Assembly: GCA_050734155.1 (NCBI GenBank)
Contig: JBOHUD010000064.1
Span: 62,001-126,000 of the forward strand
DNA from: Aeolococcus sp050734155
GTDB lineage: Bacteria; Chloroflexota; Dormibacteria; Aeolococcales; Aeolococcaceae
Reading direction: 5' to 3'
DNA length: 64,000 nt
Positions 41,933-50,115 of the stretch are shown here, one piece after another. Each line of letters starts with the position of its first letter. Within the stretch, counting starts at the first letter, position 1. The translations under genes were made by a program, and so were the position numbers. The notes beneath the pieces were generated by a model. The model ran no database searches. It saw only the letters and a program-made list of their open reading frames with translations, and was not told the origin of the DNA.

Positions 41933-42005
41933 AGCGGGAGACGAGACTCGAACTCGCGACATCCAGCTTGGAAGGCTAGCGCTCTACCAACTGAGCTACT
42001 CCCGC
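41933..42005 (-). tRNA. tRNA-Gly (anticodon UCC)
   Basis: Minus-strand cloverleaf: acceptor GCGGGAG/CTCCCGC, D arm GCTC-AGTTGGTA-GAGC, anticodon arm CTAGC-CTTCCAA-GCTGG with anticodon TCC, T arm GCGAG-TTCGAGT-CTCGT. No encoded CCA. Its 3' half (41933-41974) is repeated at 37783-37824, so it is the integration site of the island. Confidence 0.95.
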
Positions 42006-42037
42006 TCGCCGGGCAAGGATAACCAACGCCCATCCCG

Positions 42038-42412
42038 TCACTCGCTGAGACCGCCCCCACTCCCCACCGCCCGAAGGGTGAGCAGCAGCAGCACAAGCCA
42101 GGCGACGGCGAAGATCGCCGACGCGGCTCGATCAGACCTGCCGGTGATGAGCCTCCGGGCCACCGGCAGGACGAAGAGCGTCGCTGGACCCACCACGAAA
42201 TGCGTGGCGCCATCCGCCGGCCGGTTGCCGGCGATCGCGAGAACAATCCCCAGCAACGCCTGCAGCCCGATCAAGCCCGACATGGCCACAGTCGACGTCG
42301 CCAGGCGGGGGTGGATCGCCCCCCGCCGCAGCCAATCATGCACCGCCCAGAGGCTGCCCGCCAGGGCGAGGAGGACGAGGATGAGCGCGAGGCTGCGGTG
42401 AACGGCCAGCAC
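42038..42412 (-). CDS. Small four-helix membrane protein of unknown function
   Basis: 124 residues. Four hydrophobic segments (about 8-25, 40-62, 68-88, 95-115), with His in the first helices (VHRSL, VHDWL, THFVV) that could bind haem, as in cytochrome b561-like proteins (tentative). GTG 42412 follows GGAGGGGAG. It is next to erpA on the same strand, 32 bp downstream. Confidence 0.65.
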   Translation of the reverse strand: MLAVHRSLALILVLLALAGSLWAVHDWLRRGAIHPRLATSTVAMSGLIGLQALLGIVLAIAGNRPADGATHFVVGPATLFVLPVARRLITGRSDRAASAIFAVAWLVLLLLTLRAVGSGGGLSE

Positions 42413-42444
42413 GGCCGGTCTCCCCTCCTCCGCGGCTCAGCGCG

Positions 42445-42810
42445 TCAGTGAGAGCAGGCCTTGGCCTCGCCGGCGCTGTCGGCGGTCTGGAAGCTGTGAC
42501 CGCAGCCGCAGGTCTTGACGGCGTTGGGGTTGTTGATCGTGAAGCCGCCGCCCATGATGGCGTCGACGTAGTCGATCTCCGCCCCCTCCAGGTACTGCGC
42601 CGAGTAGGAATCGACGTAGACCCGCAGGCCGTTGACGTCGACCACCTGGTCGTCCTCCTTGGGTGGGTTCTCGTCGATGCCCATCCCGTAGGAGAACCCC
42701 GAGCAGCCACCCGACTGGATGTACACACGCAGGCCCACCTGCTGCTCTTGCGCCTGCTCGGAGAAGAGGGTCTGGAGCTGGCCCAGGGCGGTGTCACTGA
42801 CGCTGATCAT
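42445..42810 (-). CDS. erpA: Iron-sulfur cluster insertion protein, HesB/IscA/ErpA family
   Basis: 121 residues. The A-type carrier pattern with three conserved Cys is complete: GGCSGFSYG and KTCGCGHSF. VDVNGLRVYVDSYSAQYLEGAEIDYVDAIMGGGFTINNPNA is typical. It delivers [Fe-S] clusters to apoproteins. GGAG lies upstream of ATG 42810. The C-terminal extension after CGCGHSF is short. Confidence 0.93.
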   Translation of the reverse strand: MISVSDTALGQLQTLFSEQAQEQQVGLRVYIQSGGCSGFSYGMGIDENPPKEDDQVVDVNGLRVYVDSYSAQYLEGAEIDYVDAIMGGGFTINNPNAVKTCGCGHSFQTADSAGEAKACSH

Positions 42811-42919
42811 TCGGGGCTCCTGCCTCGGGGTTGACCGGATTGCGACCACCGCTGCCGGTGACCACCTCGATCATACCGTACGTTCCGATCCGGGCCGCCA
42901 ATCGAAATCGTCCCAATCG

Positions 42920-43708
42920 TCACACCTTGCTGAACTCGGCGATCCAGGAGCCGTTCTCGTCGCGGGTGAAGTCCTGGAAGACACCCGGCGCCTCCTCCAC
43001 CATGATCTCGCCGAGGCGGCCGAAGATGAGCCGCAGCTCCTCCTCCGCCCCCGGCGCGGTCCGCATCTCGATGACGTGGCGCAGGGTGCGCAGGTTCATG
43101 GTCAGGATGAGGTCGGTGCTGACTCCGATCGGGGCCAGCCGGCGCAGTGCCGAGGTCACCTCCTTCTTGACATGGAAGGGGATGCCGGCGTCGTCGATCC
43201 TCAGCGCCCTCGCCGCCGAGACCTGGAACTCCTCGAGGCGCTCCACCAGCTCCACGCACTCGCGGCGGAGCGGCTCGAGCGCGGGCGGCACCCGGAAGCC
43301 GACGTCGACCAGGCGCACGTAGCGCAGGCTCTCCTGGCTGTAGGCCGCCCCGGCGCGATGGCGGACGATCTCGTGGGTGGCCACGCGACTGACGTTGCGC
43401 AGCGCGAACGAATAGCTGGCATGCTCGAGGACGCTGCCGTGGGCGCTCTTGAGGATGTTCCTCAGGTACTCGCGCTGGTCGGTGCGCACCTTGGTGACAT
43501 TGGCGTTCAGCCCCGGCTCCCAGCTCCGGTAGCAGGCGCGTCCCCCGAACTCCACGAGCAGCTCGCCGGGGTTCGGCGACACGTCCGGCTCCGTGCGACG
43601 ATCGAGCCAGGAGGTGCCTCCGACGTCGCTGAGGTAGGCGCGCATGCCGTCGACGTCGATGGCGGGGCGCGCGATCAGGTGGATGGTCGGGGTGGTCTCG
43701 TGCGCCAT
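42920..43708 (-). CDS. thyX: FAD-dependent thymidylate synthase ThyX
   Basis: 262 residues. ThyX makes dTMP from dUMP with methylene-THF and NADPH. GGRACYRSWE, HGSVLEHASYSFALRNVSRVATHEIVRHRAGAAYSQESLRYV and FHVKKEVTSALRRLAPIGVSTDLILTMNLRTLRHVIEMRT are diagnostic. The signature reads RHR-AGAAYSQESLR, one residue longer than the usual RHRxxSxxxxSxR. I recall related forms in other GC-rich bacteria. ATG 43708 has GAGG upstream. Divergent from the GlcF-like gene. Confidence 0.93.
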   Translation of the reverse strand: MAHETTPTIHLIARPAIDVDGMRAYLSDVGGTSWLDRRTEPDVSPNPGELLVEFGGRACYRSWEPGLNANVTKVRTDQREYLRNILKSAHGSVLEHASYSFALRNVSRVATHEIVRHRAGAAYSQESLRYVRLVDVGFRVPPALEPLRRECVELVERLEEFQVSAARALRIDDAGIPFHVKKEVTSALRRLAPIGVSTDLILTMNLRTLRHVIEMRTAPGAEEELRLIFGRLGEIMVEEAPGVFQDFTRDENGSWIAEFSKV

Positions 43709-43818
43709 GGCAACCTCGCTGCTGGAACGGACGGAAGAGCCGCAGGGCCGCGGCCTAGCATGGCGGCTCCCCTTTTGCACCGTCAACGCGCCCTCTCGGC
43801 GGCCTGCCGCCCTCCCCG

Positions 43819-43824
43819 TACAAT
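43819..43824 (+). promoter_or_regulatory. -10 element TACAAT for leaderless GlcF-like gene
   Basis: TACAAT ends 7 nt before GTG 43832. The ATG at 43823 overlaps the box itself and is therefore unlikely to be the start. Confidence 0.6.
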
Positions 43825-43831
43825 GCCGCCG

Positions 43832-45139
43832 GTGACCGATCTCGCCGTCCCGCCGCGCTTCCTCGAGGACGTCTACCAGGCGGCCAGCGAGTGCAACAAG
43901 TGCTCTCTCTGTCAGGCGGTCTGCCCCACCTACGTCACCAACCCGGTGGAGTGGGAGACGGCCCGCGGCCGGGTGTCGTTGATCCGCGACGCCATCGAGG
44001 GGCGCATCGAGCTCCGCGACATCGCCGACGGCCCCCTCTCGACCTGCCTCACCTGCGACAACTGCGTCGCCGCGTGCGCTCCACGCGTGCCCACCGCGCT
44101 GATCGTCAGCCGTGCGCGCATGGAGCTGCACGAGCAGGACGGTCATCCCTGGGGCCAGTCGTTCGCCTTCCGCTCCGTTCTCCCCCGCCCCGGGGCGCTG
44201 CGCTTCCTGCACGGTCTGTCTCGCGCCGCCCAGGTGACCGGTCTGCACGCCCTCGCCCGCCGCACCGGGCTGAGCCGCTGGCTGGGCGCGGGCGGCGCGC
44301 TCATGGAGCACGTGGGGCCGCTGCCCCGGCGGACGGCGTACCGGCGGGCGCGCAACCTGCCCCAGGCCACCGCCCCGGTGCGCGGCAAGCTCGGCTTCCT
44401 GGTGTGCTGCTACCAGAACATGGCGGTCCCGCAGGCCACCGAGGCCACCATGCGGGTCCTGCTCGCCAACGGCTTCGAGGTGGTGGTGCCGCGACTGGCG
44501 TGCAGCGGGCTCCCCGCCAAGTCGCTGGGTGATCGACAGGCCATGATGGACATGGCCGCCGCCAACGTCGACATCCTCCGTGAGCTCGAGGTGGACCTCC
44601 TGGTGGGCGACGTCGCGTCCTGCACAGCGCAGTACAAGCAGTACGACACCGTGCTCGCCGGCGACTCACAGCACGCCCTCGACGCCCAGCGCGTGGCCCA
44701 GCGAACCATCCTCGCCACCGAGCTCCTCGCCGACGCCGGGCAGCGAGCCCCCCTCGGACCGCTGCGCTGGAGGGTGGCCGTCGACGAGCCCTGCTCCCTG
44801 CCCATCGACGGCCCGGCGCGGTCGGCGGCCCGCCGCCTCCTCTCCGAGGTTCCCCGGCTGGAGCTGGTTCCGTTGCACGAGGCAGCGATGTGCTGCGGCG
44901 GCCCGGGGATGTACTTCCGCGACCAGCCGGAGCGCAGCGAGGCAATCCTGGAGCGCAAGTTCGAGAATGTTCGTGCCAGCGGGGCGGAGGTGCTGGTCAC
45001 GGAGAACGTCTCCTGCCTGCTGCAGCTGCGCAACGGCGCCGCTCGCCACGCACCCGGGGTCCGCGTCATGCACGTGTTCGAGGTGCTCGACGAATCGCTC
45101 CGAGCCAACCAGCGCCGCAACGCCCTCATCCCCGAGTAA
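43832..45139 (+). CDS. (Fe-S)-binding oxidoreductase, glycolate oxidase GlcF-like
   Basis: 435 residues. Two [4Fe-4S] ferredoxin-type motifs lie near the N-terminus (CNKCSLCQAVCP and CLTCDNCVAACAP). Two CCG-type domains follow (VCCYQN with SGLPAKSLGD, and MCCGGPGMYF). This is the layout of the iron-sulfur subunit of glycolate/lactate oxidases, which passes electrons to the membrane pool. The FAD subunits (GlcD/GlcE) are not in the window. GTG 43832 is chosen because it lies 7 nt after TACAAT. The start is thus MTDLAVPPRF. Confidence 0.88.
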   Translation: MTDLAVPPRFLEDVYQAASECNKCSLCQAVCPTYVTNPVEWETARGRVSLIRDAIEGRIELRDIADGPLSTCLTCDNCVAACAPRVPTALIVSRARMELHEQDGHPWGQSFAFRSVLPRPGALRFLHGLSRAAQVTGLHALARRTGLSRWLGAGGALMEHVGPLPRRTAYRRARNLPQATAPVRGKLGFLVCCYQNMAVPQATEATMRVLLANGFEVVVPRLACSGLPAKSLGDRQAMMDMAAANVDILRELEVDLLVGDVASCTAQYKQYDTVLAGDSQHALDAQRVAQRTILATELLADAGQRAPLGPLRWRVAVDEPCSLPIDGPARSAARRLLSEVPRLELVPLHEAAMCCGGPGMYFRDQPERSEAILERKFENVRASGAEVLVTENVSCLLQLRNGAARHAPGVRVMHVFEVLDESLRANQRRNALIPE

Positions 45140-45178
45140 GCCCCCGGGCCGCCAGGGCCGGCGATGCCGCCCGTCCGC

Positions 45179-45928
45179 TCAGCCGACGGCGGCGAGCGCC
45201 TCCTCAGGCGTCATCAGCATGCAGGTGAACGAAGGCACGTCGCGGACGGTGTGTGTCGACGCCTCGCTGTCGCGCATCTCCTGCACCAGGTCGAGGAAGT
45301 CGGCCACCGAGTCGCTCTCGAAGGCGACCACGAACTCCTGGTCGTCGAGGCCGAACGAGTACGTGGTGTTGATCTTCACCCCGGGGTAGCGGTGACCCAT
45401 GGCGATGTGCTCACTCATCTGGCGCTGCCGTTCTGCGCGCGGCAGGCGGTACCACGCCCGCGTCTTGACGAACGGATAGACGAAGAGGTAGCGGCGATTG
45501 GTTGGTGCGATCACCAGACGGCTGCTCCTCCCCTCCTGGTTGGGATGCTCGTGCTTGTCGACGTACATGCTCTGCTTGGTCATCGCGAAGAAGCTGTACG
45601 GCGACTCCAGAAAGGCGCCCAGCGCCGTGCGGTTGAGACGTGACGAGAACTCGTGGAGGTCCTCGACCCGATCGCTCACCAGCCAGACCATGAGGTCGAC
45701 GTCACCGCGGGTGCCGACCAGGCTGTAGGTGCGCAGCAGGACATTGTCGCGGCGATCCAGCTCAGCGATCAGGCGCACCACCTCGGCACGATCGTTGGCG
45801 CGCTGCTCGGCGCTGCGCAGCCGCCATTCCGGCCGAACCCGGAAGAACGCGAAGCGGATGTGCTGGCGCGCCGTCGGCGGCGGTGCGCTGGCGTCGCGGA
45901 CTGCCAGCGGCGCGGCGAGCTCGGTCAT
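45179..45928 (-). CDS. chdC: Coproheme decarboxylase (chlorite dismutase family, HemQ/ChdC)
   Basis: 249 residues. The chlorite dismutase fold with YPFVKTRAWYRLPRAERQRQMSEHIAMGHRYPGVKINTTYSFGLDDQEFVVAFESD is that of HemQ/ChdC, which converts coproheme to haem b in monoderm-type bacteria. The His in AMGHRYP is the likely haem ligand. The Gln/Arg of true chlorite dismutases are not obvious. The start at ATG 45928 lies 6 nt after TAAAGT, so the message is probably leaderless. Other haem genes are not adjacent. Confidence 0.9.
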   Translation of the reverse strand: MTELAAPLAVRDASAPPPTARQHIRFAFFRVRPEWRLRSAEQRANDRAEVVRLIAELDRRDNVLLRTYSLVGTRGDVDLMVWLVSDRVEDLHEFSSRLNRTALGAFLESPYSFFAMTKQSMYVDKHEHPNQEGRSSRLVIAPTNRRYLFVYPFVKTRAWYRLPRAERQRQMSEHIAMGHRYPGVKINTTYSFGLDDQEFVVAFESDSVADFLDLVQEMRDSEASTHTVRDVPSFTCMLMTPEEALAAVG

Positions 45929-45934
45929 GGGAGC

Positions 45935-45940
45935 ACTTTA
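45935..45940 (-). promoter_or_regulatory. -10 element TAAAGT for leaderless chdC
   Basis: On the minus strand TAAAGT is followed by GCTCCC and then the ATG at 45928. No ribosome binding site is present. Confidence 0.55.
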
Positions 45941-46040
45941 ACGGATCACCCGCAGCGGCATCCCGCGCCGGCCGATCGGCGACGGGCGATTTGCTACCCT
46001 CTTGCTGACCTGGGATGAAGGTCCAGCGGGGTGTGCAGCC

Positions 46041-46523
46041 GTGGAACCGCACGAGCGCAGGCGCGCCCGAGCCAACGATGTGTCGAGCTGGTGGAGCGCC
46101 CTCGACAGGTCTGCCAACGCGCCGCGCCGAGCCAGCCTCTTCATCCCCGCCAGCCTGGGGCTCGCCGTGGTGGCCGCGGTGGCCGCGATGCCGCTGGCCT
46201 GGCACCACCTCCACATCCCCGGGGATTCCTTCGCGCTCGTCAACGGCCTGACCAGCGCAAGCTGGCTCCTGGCGGTGGCGGTGGCGGCGCTCGTACTGGC
46301 CATCCGGGCATCCCTGGCGGCGCCGGGTCTGGGCCTGAGGTGGGCGATCACCGTGCTGGCGTTGATCACCATCAACGGCATGTTCTTCGACTACTTCGAC
46401 TGGAGCACGCGAGGTGTGTCACTCTACGTCGCGCCGTATTACGGTCCCGGGTTCTTCGTCGGACTGGTCAGCGCCGCGCTGACGGCGGTGGCGGCCATCC
46501 TGGTCTGGCGCGCCCGGGACTGA
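46041..46523 (+). CDS. Four-helix membrane protein of unknown function
   Basis: 160 residues from GTG 46041. Hydrophobic segments are at about 33-53, 70-92, 100-117 and 132-155. No catalytic or metal motif. An upstream TACCCT at 45995-46000 may be its -10 box. A longer form from TTG 46002 is possible. It converges with the thioesterase gene with no spacer. Family not recognised. Confidence 0.6.
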   Translation: MEPHERRRARANDVSSWWSALDRSANAPRRASLFIPASLGLAVVAAVAAMPLAWHHLHIPGDSFALVNGLTSASWLLAVAVAALVLAIRASLAAPGLGLRWAITVLALITINGMFFDYFDWSTRGVSLYVAPYYGPGFFVGLVSAALTAVAAILVWRARD

Positions 46524-47093
46524 TCAGGGAGTGTCACGGTCCTTGGTGGCCGCGGCCTGCGCCAGCGCCCGCTTGCGCACCAGCCGATGCTCGCGGCGCA
46601 CGCGCGCCTGCTCCTGGCGCCGCCTCTCCTCGGCACTGCCAGCAACCACCGCAGGAACCTCGCTGGGCCGCCCCTCCTGGTCGAGTGCCACCAAGACGAG
46701 GTGGGCGCTGGCCACGTAGCGCCACTCCTCGGTGGCGATGTTCTCGACGTCGACGCGCACCCCCACCTCCATCGAGGTGCGGTGAGCGTCGTTGACCATG
46801 GCGCGCACCGTCACCAGGTCGCCGATGAACACCGGGGCGAGGAAGCTCATGTCGTCCATCGATGCGGTGACCACGCGCCGGCGGGCGTGGCGCATCGCCG
46901 CGATCCCGGCTGCCTCGTCCACCAGTCGCATGATCGACCCTCCGTGGACATTGCCGTCGTTGTTGGCGTCGGTGATCTGCATCACCGAGGAGATCTCCGT
47001 GCGCGATGCCGAGGCGGGGCGGGGCGTCACCTCCCGAGCCTCACCATCCTGCCGTGCCCCGGTGCCTGCGAAGCGCGCCCAGGGATCGGTCAT
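46524..47093 (-). CDS. Acyl-CoA thioesterase, hotdog fold (YciA/BACH-like)
   Basis: 189 residues. Hotdog-fold thioesterase hydrolysing acyl-CoA. DANNDGNVHGGSIMRLVDEAAGIAAMRHARRRVVTASMDDMSFLAPVFIGDLVTV has the catalytic NVHGG loop and Asp. A charged coiled tail (RRQEQARVRREHRLVRKR) follows. It overlaps the M20 gene stop codon by 4 nt (ATGA), so it is last in a minus-strand operon. Confidence 0.88.
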   Translation of the reverse strand: MTDPWARFAGTGARQDGEAREVTPRPASASRTEISSVMQITDANNDGNVHGGSIMRLVDEAAGIAAMRHARRRVVTASMDDMSFLAPVFIGDLVTVRAMVNDAHRTSMEVGVRVDVENIATEEWRYVASAHLVLVALDQEGRPSEVPAVVAGSAEERRRQEQARVRREHRLVRKRALAQAAATKDRDTP

Positions 47094-48283
47094 CGCAGCA
47101 CCTCGAGCGCCGCGCGCACCAGCGTGGCCACACCGACGGGCAGGCAGCGCTCGTCGATGTCGAAGTCGGCGCTGTGGTGTGGGGCAACCGCATGCCTGGC
47201 GACGTCGCCCGCCCCCACCAGGAAGTAGCAGCCCCTGCCCGCGGCGTTGATCAGACAGGCGACGTCGTCACCGACGGTGACCGTCTGCGGCGTCACCACG
47301 CTGTCCTCGCCGACAGTGGCGATGGCCGCGCGGCGCACCACCGCGACCGACTCCGGGTCGCTGATCACCGGCGGGCAGCCGGCCGCCCGCTCGAACTGCG
47401 CCGTCGCTCCCGACGCCGACGCGATGGCCGCGGCCACCTCCGCGACCCGGCGCAGCAAGCGCTCGCGCTCCTCGGGATCGACGGCGCGCACAGTGCCGCG
47501 CAGGTGCACCTCGTCGGCGATCACATTGAAGGCGCGGCCGCCCGCAACCTGTCCGACCGTGACCACCGCCGCCGAGAACGGCGAGGTCTCGCGGCTGACG
47601 ATGCCCTGCAGGGCCAGCACCACGTGGGCGGCGGCCACCACCGGGTCGATGCTGGTGTGGGGCATCCCCCCGTGGCCACCCCGGCCCCGCACCGTGATGC
47701 CGAACTCGTCGGCGCTCCCAAAGATGGGGCCATCCTTGACCCCAACCTGACCCACCTGGAGCGGCGCCCAGAGGTGGATGCCGAAGACCTGGTCGACGCC
47801 GGCCAGCGCACCGTCGTCGATCATGGGCACCGCCCCCGAGGCGATCTCCTCGGCGGGCTGGAAGCAGAGGCGCAGCCGGCCCCGCCAGGCGTCGCGGACC
47901 GAGGCCAGCACGGCGGCGGCCCCCAGGGTCATGGCCACGTGGCCATCGTGGCCGCAGGCATGCATCACCCCATCCACGCCCGAGGTGGCCACTCGATCCG
48001 TGCCCCGCTCGGCGATGGGCAGCGCATCCATGTCGGCGCGCAGCATCAGGGTGGGGCCTGCTCCCTCGCCGCCGCTGCCATCGAGGTCGGCGATGACGCC
48101 GGTGCCGCCGACGCCGCCGCGCACCGTGTAGCCCAACGCCTCGGCGCGCTGGGCGGCGATCTCGGCGGTGCGCTGCTCCTGCAGGGACAGCTCGGGATGA
48201 CGATGGAGGTCGCGGCGGATCTCCACGACCTCGTCGTGGACAGAGTCGAGCTCGGCTGCGACCCGCCCCTGGAGGTCAGCCAT
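47090..48283 (-). CDS. M20-family amidohydrolase (hippurate hydrolase/AbgB-like)
   Basis: 397 residues. Metal ligands and catalytic residues are visible: LRADMDALPI (Asp), HACGHDGHVAM (His/Asp), FQPAEEIASGA (catalytic Glu pair), FGIHLWAP (His) and HHSADFDID (His). The family removes acyl groups from amino acids or aminobenzoyl-glutamate. The dimerisation insert contains GRGGHGGMPHTSIDPV. It overlaps both neighbours (8 nt with the receiver-like gene, 4 nt with the thioesterase). Confidence 0.9.
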   Translation of the reverse strand: MADLQGRVAAELDSVHDEVVEIRRDLHRHPELSLQEQRTAEIAAQRAEALGYTVRGGVGGTGVIADLDGSGGEGAGPTLMLRADMDALPIAERGTDRVATSGVDGVMHACGHDGHVAMTLGAAAVLASVRDAWRGRLRLCFQPAEEIASGAVPMIDDGALAGVDQVFGIHLWAPLQVGQVGVKDGPIFGSADEFGITVRGRGGHGGMPHTSIDPVVAAAHVVLALQGIVSRETSPFSAAVVTVGQVAGGRAFNVIADEVHLRGTVRAVDPEERERLLRRVAEVAAAIASASGATAQFERAAGCPPVISDPESVAVVRRAAIATVGEDSVVTPQTVTVGDDVACLINAAGRGCYFLVGAGDVARHAVAPHHSADFDIDERCLPVGVATLVRAALEVLR

Positions 48284-48626
48284 CGGCGTGCCGTCCGACC
48301 AGGCGCAGAGCCGCCTGCTGCAGGGCGCCGTTGGTGACCACCTGGTCGGCGCCCTGCTCCATCGCCCGGATGCGCACGTCGCCCTGGTCGTGCTGGCAGA
48401 AGCCGATGATGCGGACCCCGGCGCGCGACCTCAGCGAGCCGATCAGCTCGATGCGGGCGTCGGCGTTGGCGTTGAGATCGACAAACACCACCTCCGCGCT
48501 GCGGGCATCGTCCCCTGCGGCCGCGTCCCGGTCGGCGACCACGGCCACGTCCGCGATTCCCACCAGGGCGGCGCGCAACCGGCTGGCGAGGAGGAGGTCG
48601 CCGCTCACCAGGGCGACGTTGGGCAT
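48276..48626 (-). CDS. Small receiver-like protein without the full phospho-acceptor set
   Basis: 116 residues. VALVSGDLLLASRLRAAL, VVFVDLNANADARIELIGSLRSR, GVRIIGFCQHDQGDVRIRAMEQGADQVVTNGAL has the alternating fold of a response-regulator receiver. One Asp (VFVDLN) is in place, but the usual Thr/Ser and Lys positions are changed. It may bind a partner rather than be phosphorylated. The start is uncertain, with four in-frame ATGs between 48626 and 48644. It overlaps the amidohydrolase start by 8 nt. Confidence 0.6.
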   Translation of the reverse strand: MPNVALVSGDLLLASRLRAALVGIADVAVVADRDAAAGDDARSAEVVFVDLNANADARIELIGSLRSRAGVRIIGFCQHDQGDVRIRAMEQGADQVVTNGALQQAALRLVGRHADG

Positions 48627-48720
48627 GGCCATCGCCGCCATCATAGGAGGGCGACCGCGAGGCTCTGGCCGTTGGACTGGCACACTTGCGCCTCGCGGAC
48701 CATCCACGCGGGAGGCAGAG

Positions 48721-49587
48721 ATGGAGATCACCACCGTCGGCATCGTCGGCGCCGGGCTGATGGGCTCGGGCATCGCCGAGGTCTGCGCCCGCAGCGGGTT
48801 GCGCACCCGGGTCGCCGAGGTGGGAGACGAGGCCCTGGCAGCCGGACGGCGGCGGGTGGAGGGCTCCCTGGAGCGCGGCCGCCGCGGCGGCAAGCTGAGC
48901 GACGACGACGTCGAGCGGATCAGCGGGCAGCTGAGCTTCAGCACCGACCTCGGCGAGCTCGCGGACTGCGACCTCGTCGTCGAAGCCATCGTCGAGCGTC
49001 TCTCCGACAAGGTGGAGCTCTTCGGCAAGCTCGACCAGATCGTGGGCGGCCCGACCATCCTGGCCAGCAACACCTCATCGCTGCCGATCATCGAGATCGC
49101 CCGCGCCACCCATCGCCCCGACCGGGTTATCGGAACCCACTTCTTCAACCCGGCCCCGGTGATGAAGCTCCTCGAGGTGGTGCGCACCATCGCCACCAGC
49201 GACCAGACCCTGGAGGAGACCCGCGCGCTCGGCCAGCGGCTCGGCAAGAGGGTGATCGTCGCCCAGGACCGCGGCGGCTTCATCGTCAACCTCCTGCTCA
49301 TCCCCTTCCTGAACAACGCGGTGCGCCTCTACGAGTCCGGCTTCGCCACCAGGGAGGACATCGACGAGGGCATGAAGCTGGGCTGCGGACACCCCATGGG
49401 CCCCCTCCAGCTCCTCGACTACATCGGCCTGGACACAGCGCTGTTCGTCTGTGACGCCCTGTACGAGGAATACGCCATCCGCGACTACGCCGCCCCGCCC
49501 CTGCTCAAGCGCATGGTCGCGGCCGGCTACCTGGGCCGCAAGAGCGGGCGTGGCTTCTACGAGTACGAGGGCGGGCAGGCGAGCTGA
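48721..49587 (+). CDS. 3-hydroxybutyryl-CoA/3-hydroxyacyl-CoA dehydrogenase
   Basis: 288 residues. TVGIVGAGLMGSGIAEVCARSG is the NAD-binding loop, ILASNTSSLPI carries the substrate-contacting Ser, and GTHFFNPAPVMKLLEV carries the catalytic His. GGFIVNLLLIPFLNNAVRLYESG, KLGCGHPMGPLQLLDYIGLD and KSGRGFYEY complete the short monofunctional form (PaaH/FadB2 type). It oxidises 3-hydroxyacyl-CoA to 3-ketoacyl-CoA. ATG 48721 follows GGAGG. Divergent from the receiver-like gene. Confidence 0.92.
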   Translation: MEITTVGIVGAGLMGSGIAEVCARSGLRTRVAEVGDEALAAGRRRVEGSLERGRRGGKLSDDDVERISGQLSFSTDLGELADCDLVVEAIVERLSDKVELFGKLDQIVGGPTILASNTSSLPIIEIARATHRPDRVIGTHFFNPAPVMKLLEVVRTIATSDQTLEETRALGQRLGKRVIVAQDRGGFIVNLLLIPFLNNAVRLYESGFATREDIDEGMKLGCGHPMGPLQLLDYIGLDTALFVCDALYEEYAIRDYAAPPLLKRMVAAGYLGRKSGRGFYEYEGGQAS

Positions 49588-49599
49588 GGCGCTGCGGCG

Positions 49600-50037
49600 C
49601 TAGGCCGGCGGCGGGCTGCCCGGCCCGCTGAGCGGGCGCTGCTGCTCGAGGACGTGCAGACGCACGGTGCTCAGCAACGTGCCCTCCCGCCAGAACTCGA
49701 CGCCGTACTCTCCCGGCTCGCCCAGGGTGGGCTGGAGAACGGTGACCGTCGAGACGCTCACCTCCCCGGCCCCGGTGGGGGGCGGTCCGGCGGACTCGAA
49801 GCGCATGGTGGCCGGGGGGAGCACCAGCTTGCCCAGGTTGTCGACAAAGCGCAGCTCGACGACGTGGACCTGGCCGGCGTCGGCGGCCGTGAAGCGGAAG
49901 CCGGCGACGACGGCAAAGCTGGCCATGCCCGGCAGCTGCGGCAGGGCGAGGGCGCTGAAGCCGCCGCCAAGGACATACACCTTGCCGTCGTTGGGGACCG
50001 TGGCGGCGTCGGCGAAGAAGGCAAAGCTCATCTCCAT
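49600..50037 (-). CDS. Conserved hypothetical protein, DUF6941-like
   Basis: 145 residues. SFAFFADAATVPNDGKVYVLGGGFSALALPQLPGMASFAVVAGFRF is a start seen in a family of uncharacterised proteins I recall as DUF6941. The rest is beta-rich (VHVVELRFVDNLGKLV, YGVEFWREGTLLSTVRLHVL), like an immunoglobulin-like sandwich. No signal peptide. Converges with the dehydrogenase gene 12 bp away. Confidence 0.6.
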   Translation of the reverse strand: MEMSFAFFADAATVPNDGKVYVLGGGFSALALPQLPGMASFAVVAGFRFTAADAGQVHVVELRFVDNLGKLVLPPATMRFESAGPPPTGAGEVSVSTVTVLQPTLGEPGEYGVEFWREGTLLSTVRLHVLEQQRPLSGPGSPPPA

Positions 50038-50115
50038 GATCGAGGCGACTCTGACGGACGGCAGCGGCGTCCCGCAGAGACGACGCCGGCGCCGGGTGCG
50101 TCACCATCCACAGCG

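Larger units (their letters stand above)
37783..41974. mobile_element. 4.15-kb genomic island integrated at tRNA-Gly(UCC)
   Basis: The DNA between two perfect 42-bp direct repeats lies on the 3' side of the intact tRNA-Gly gene. Cargo is an HD-GYP/LuxR regulator, a SnoaL-like protein, a DsrE-like protein and an IS110 transposase gene with an amber codon. No tyrosine or serine integrase is visible, so the island is either decayed or was mobilised in trans. Its central genes look less GC-rich than the flanks. Confidence 0.75.

Noticed and set aside
47006..48337. A 443-codon plus-strand frame opposite the M20 amidohydrolase
   Set aside because: Antisense shadow. The amidohydrolase metal-binding motifs are on the minus strand.
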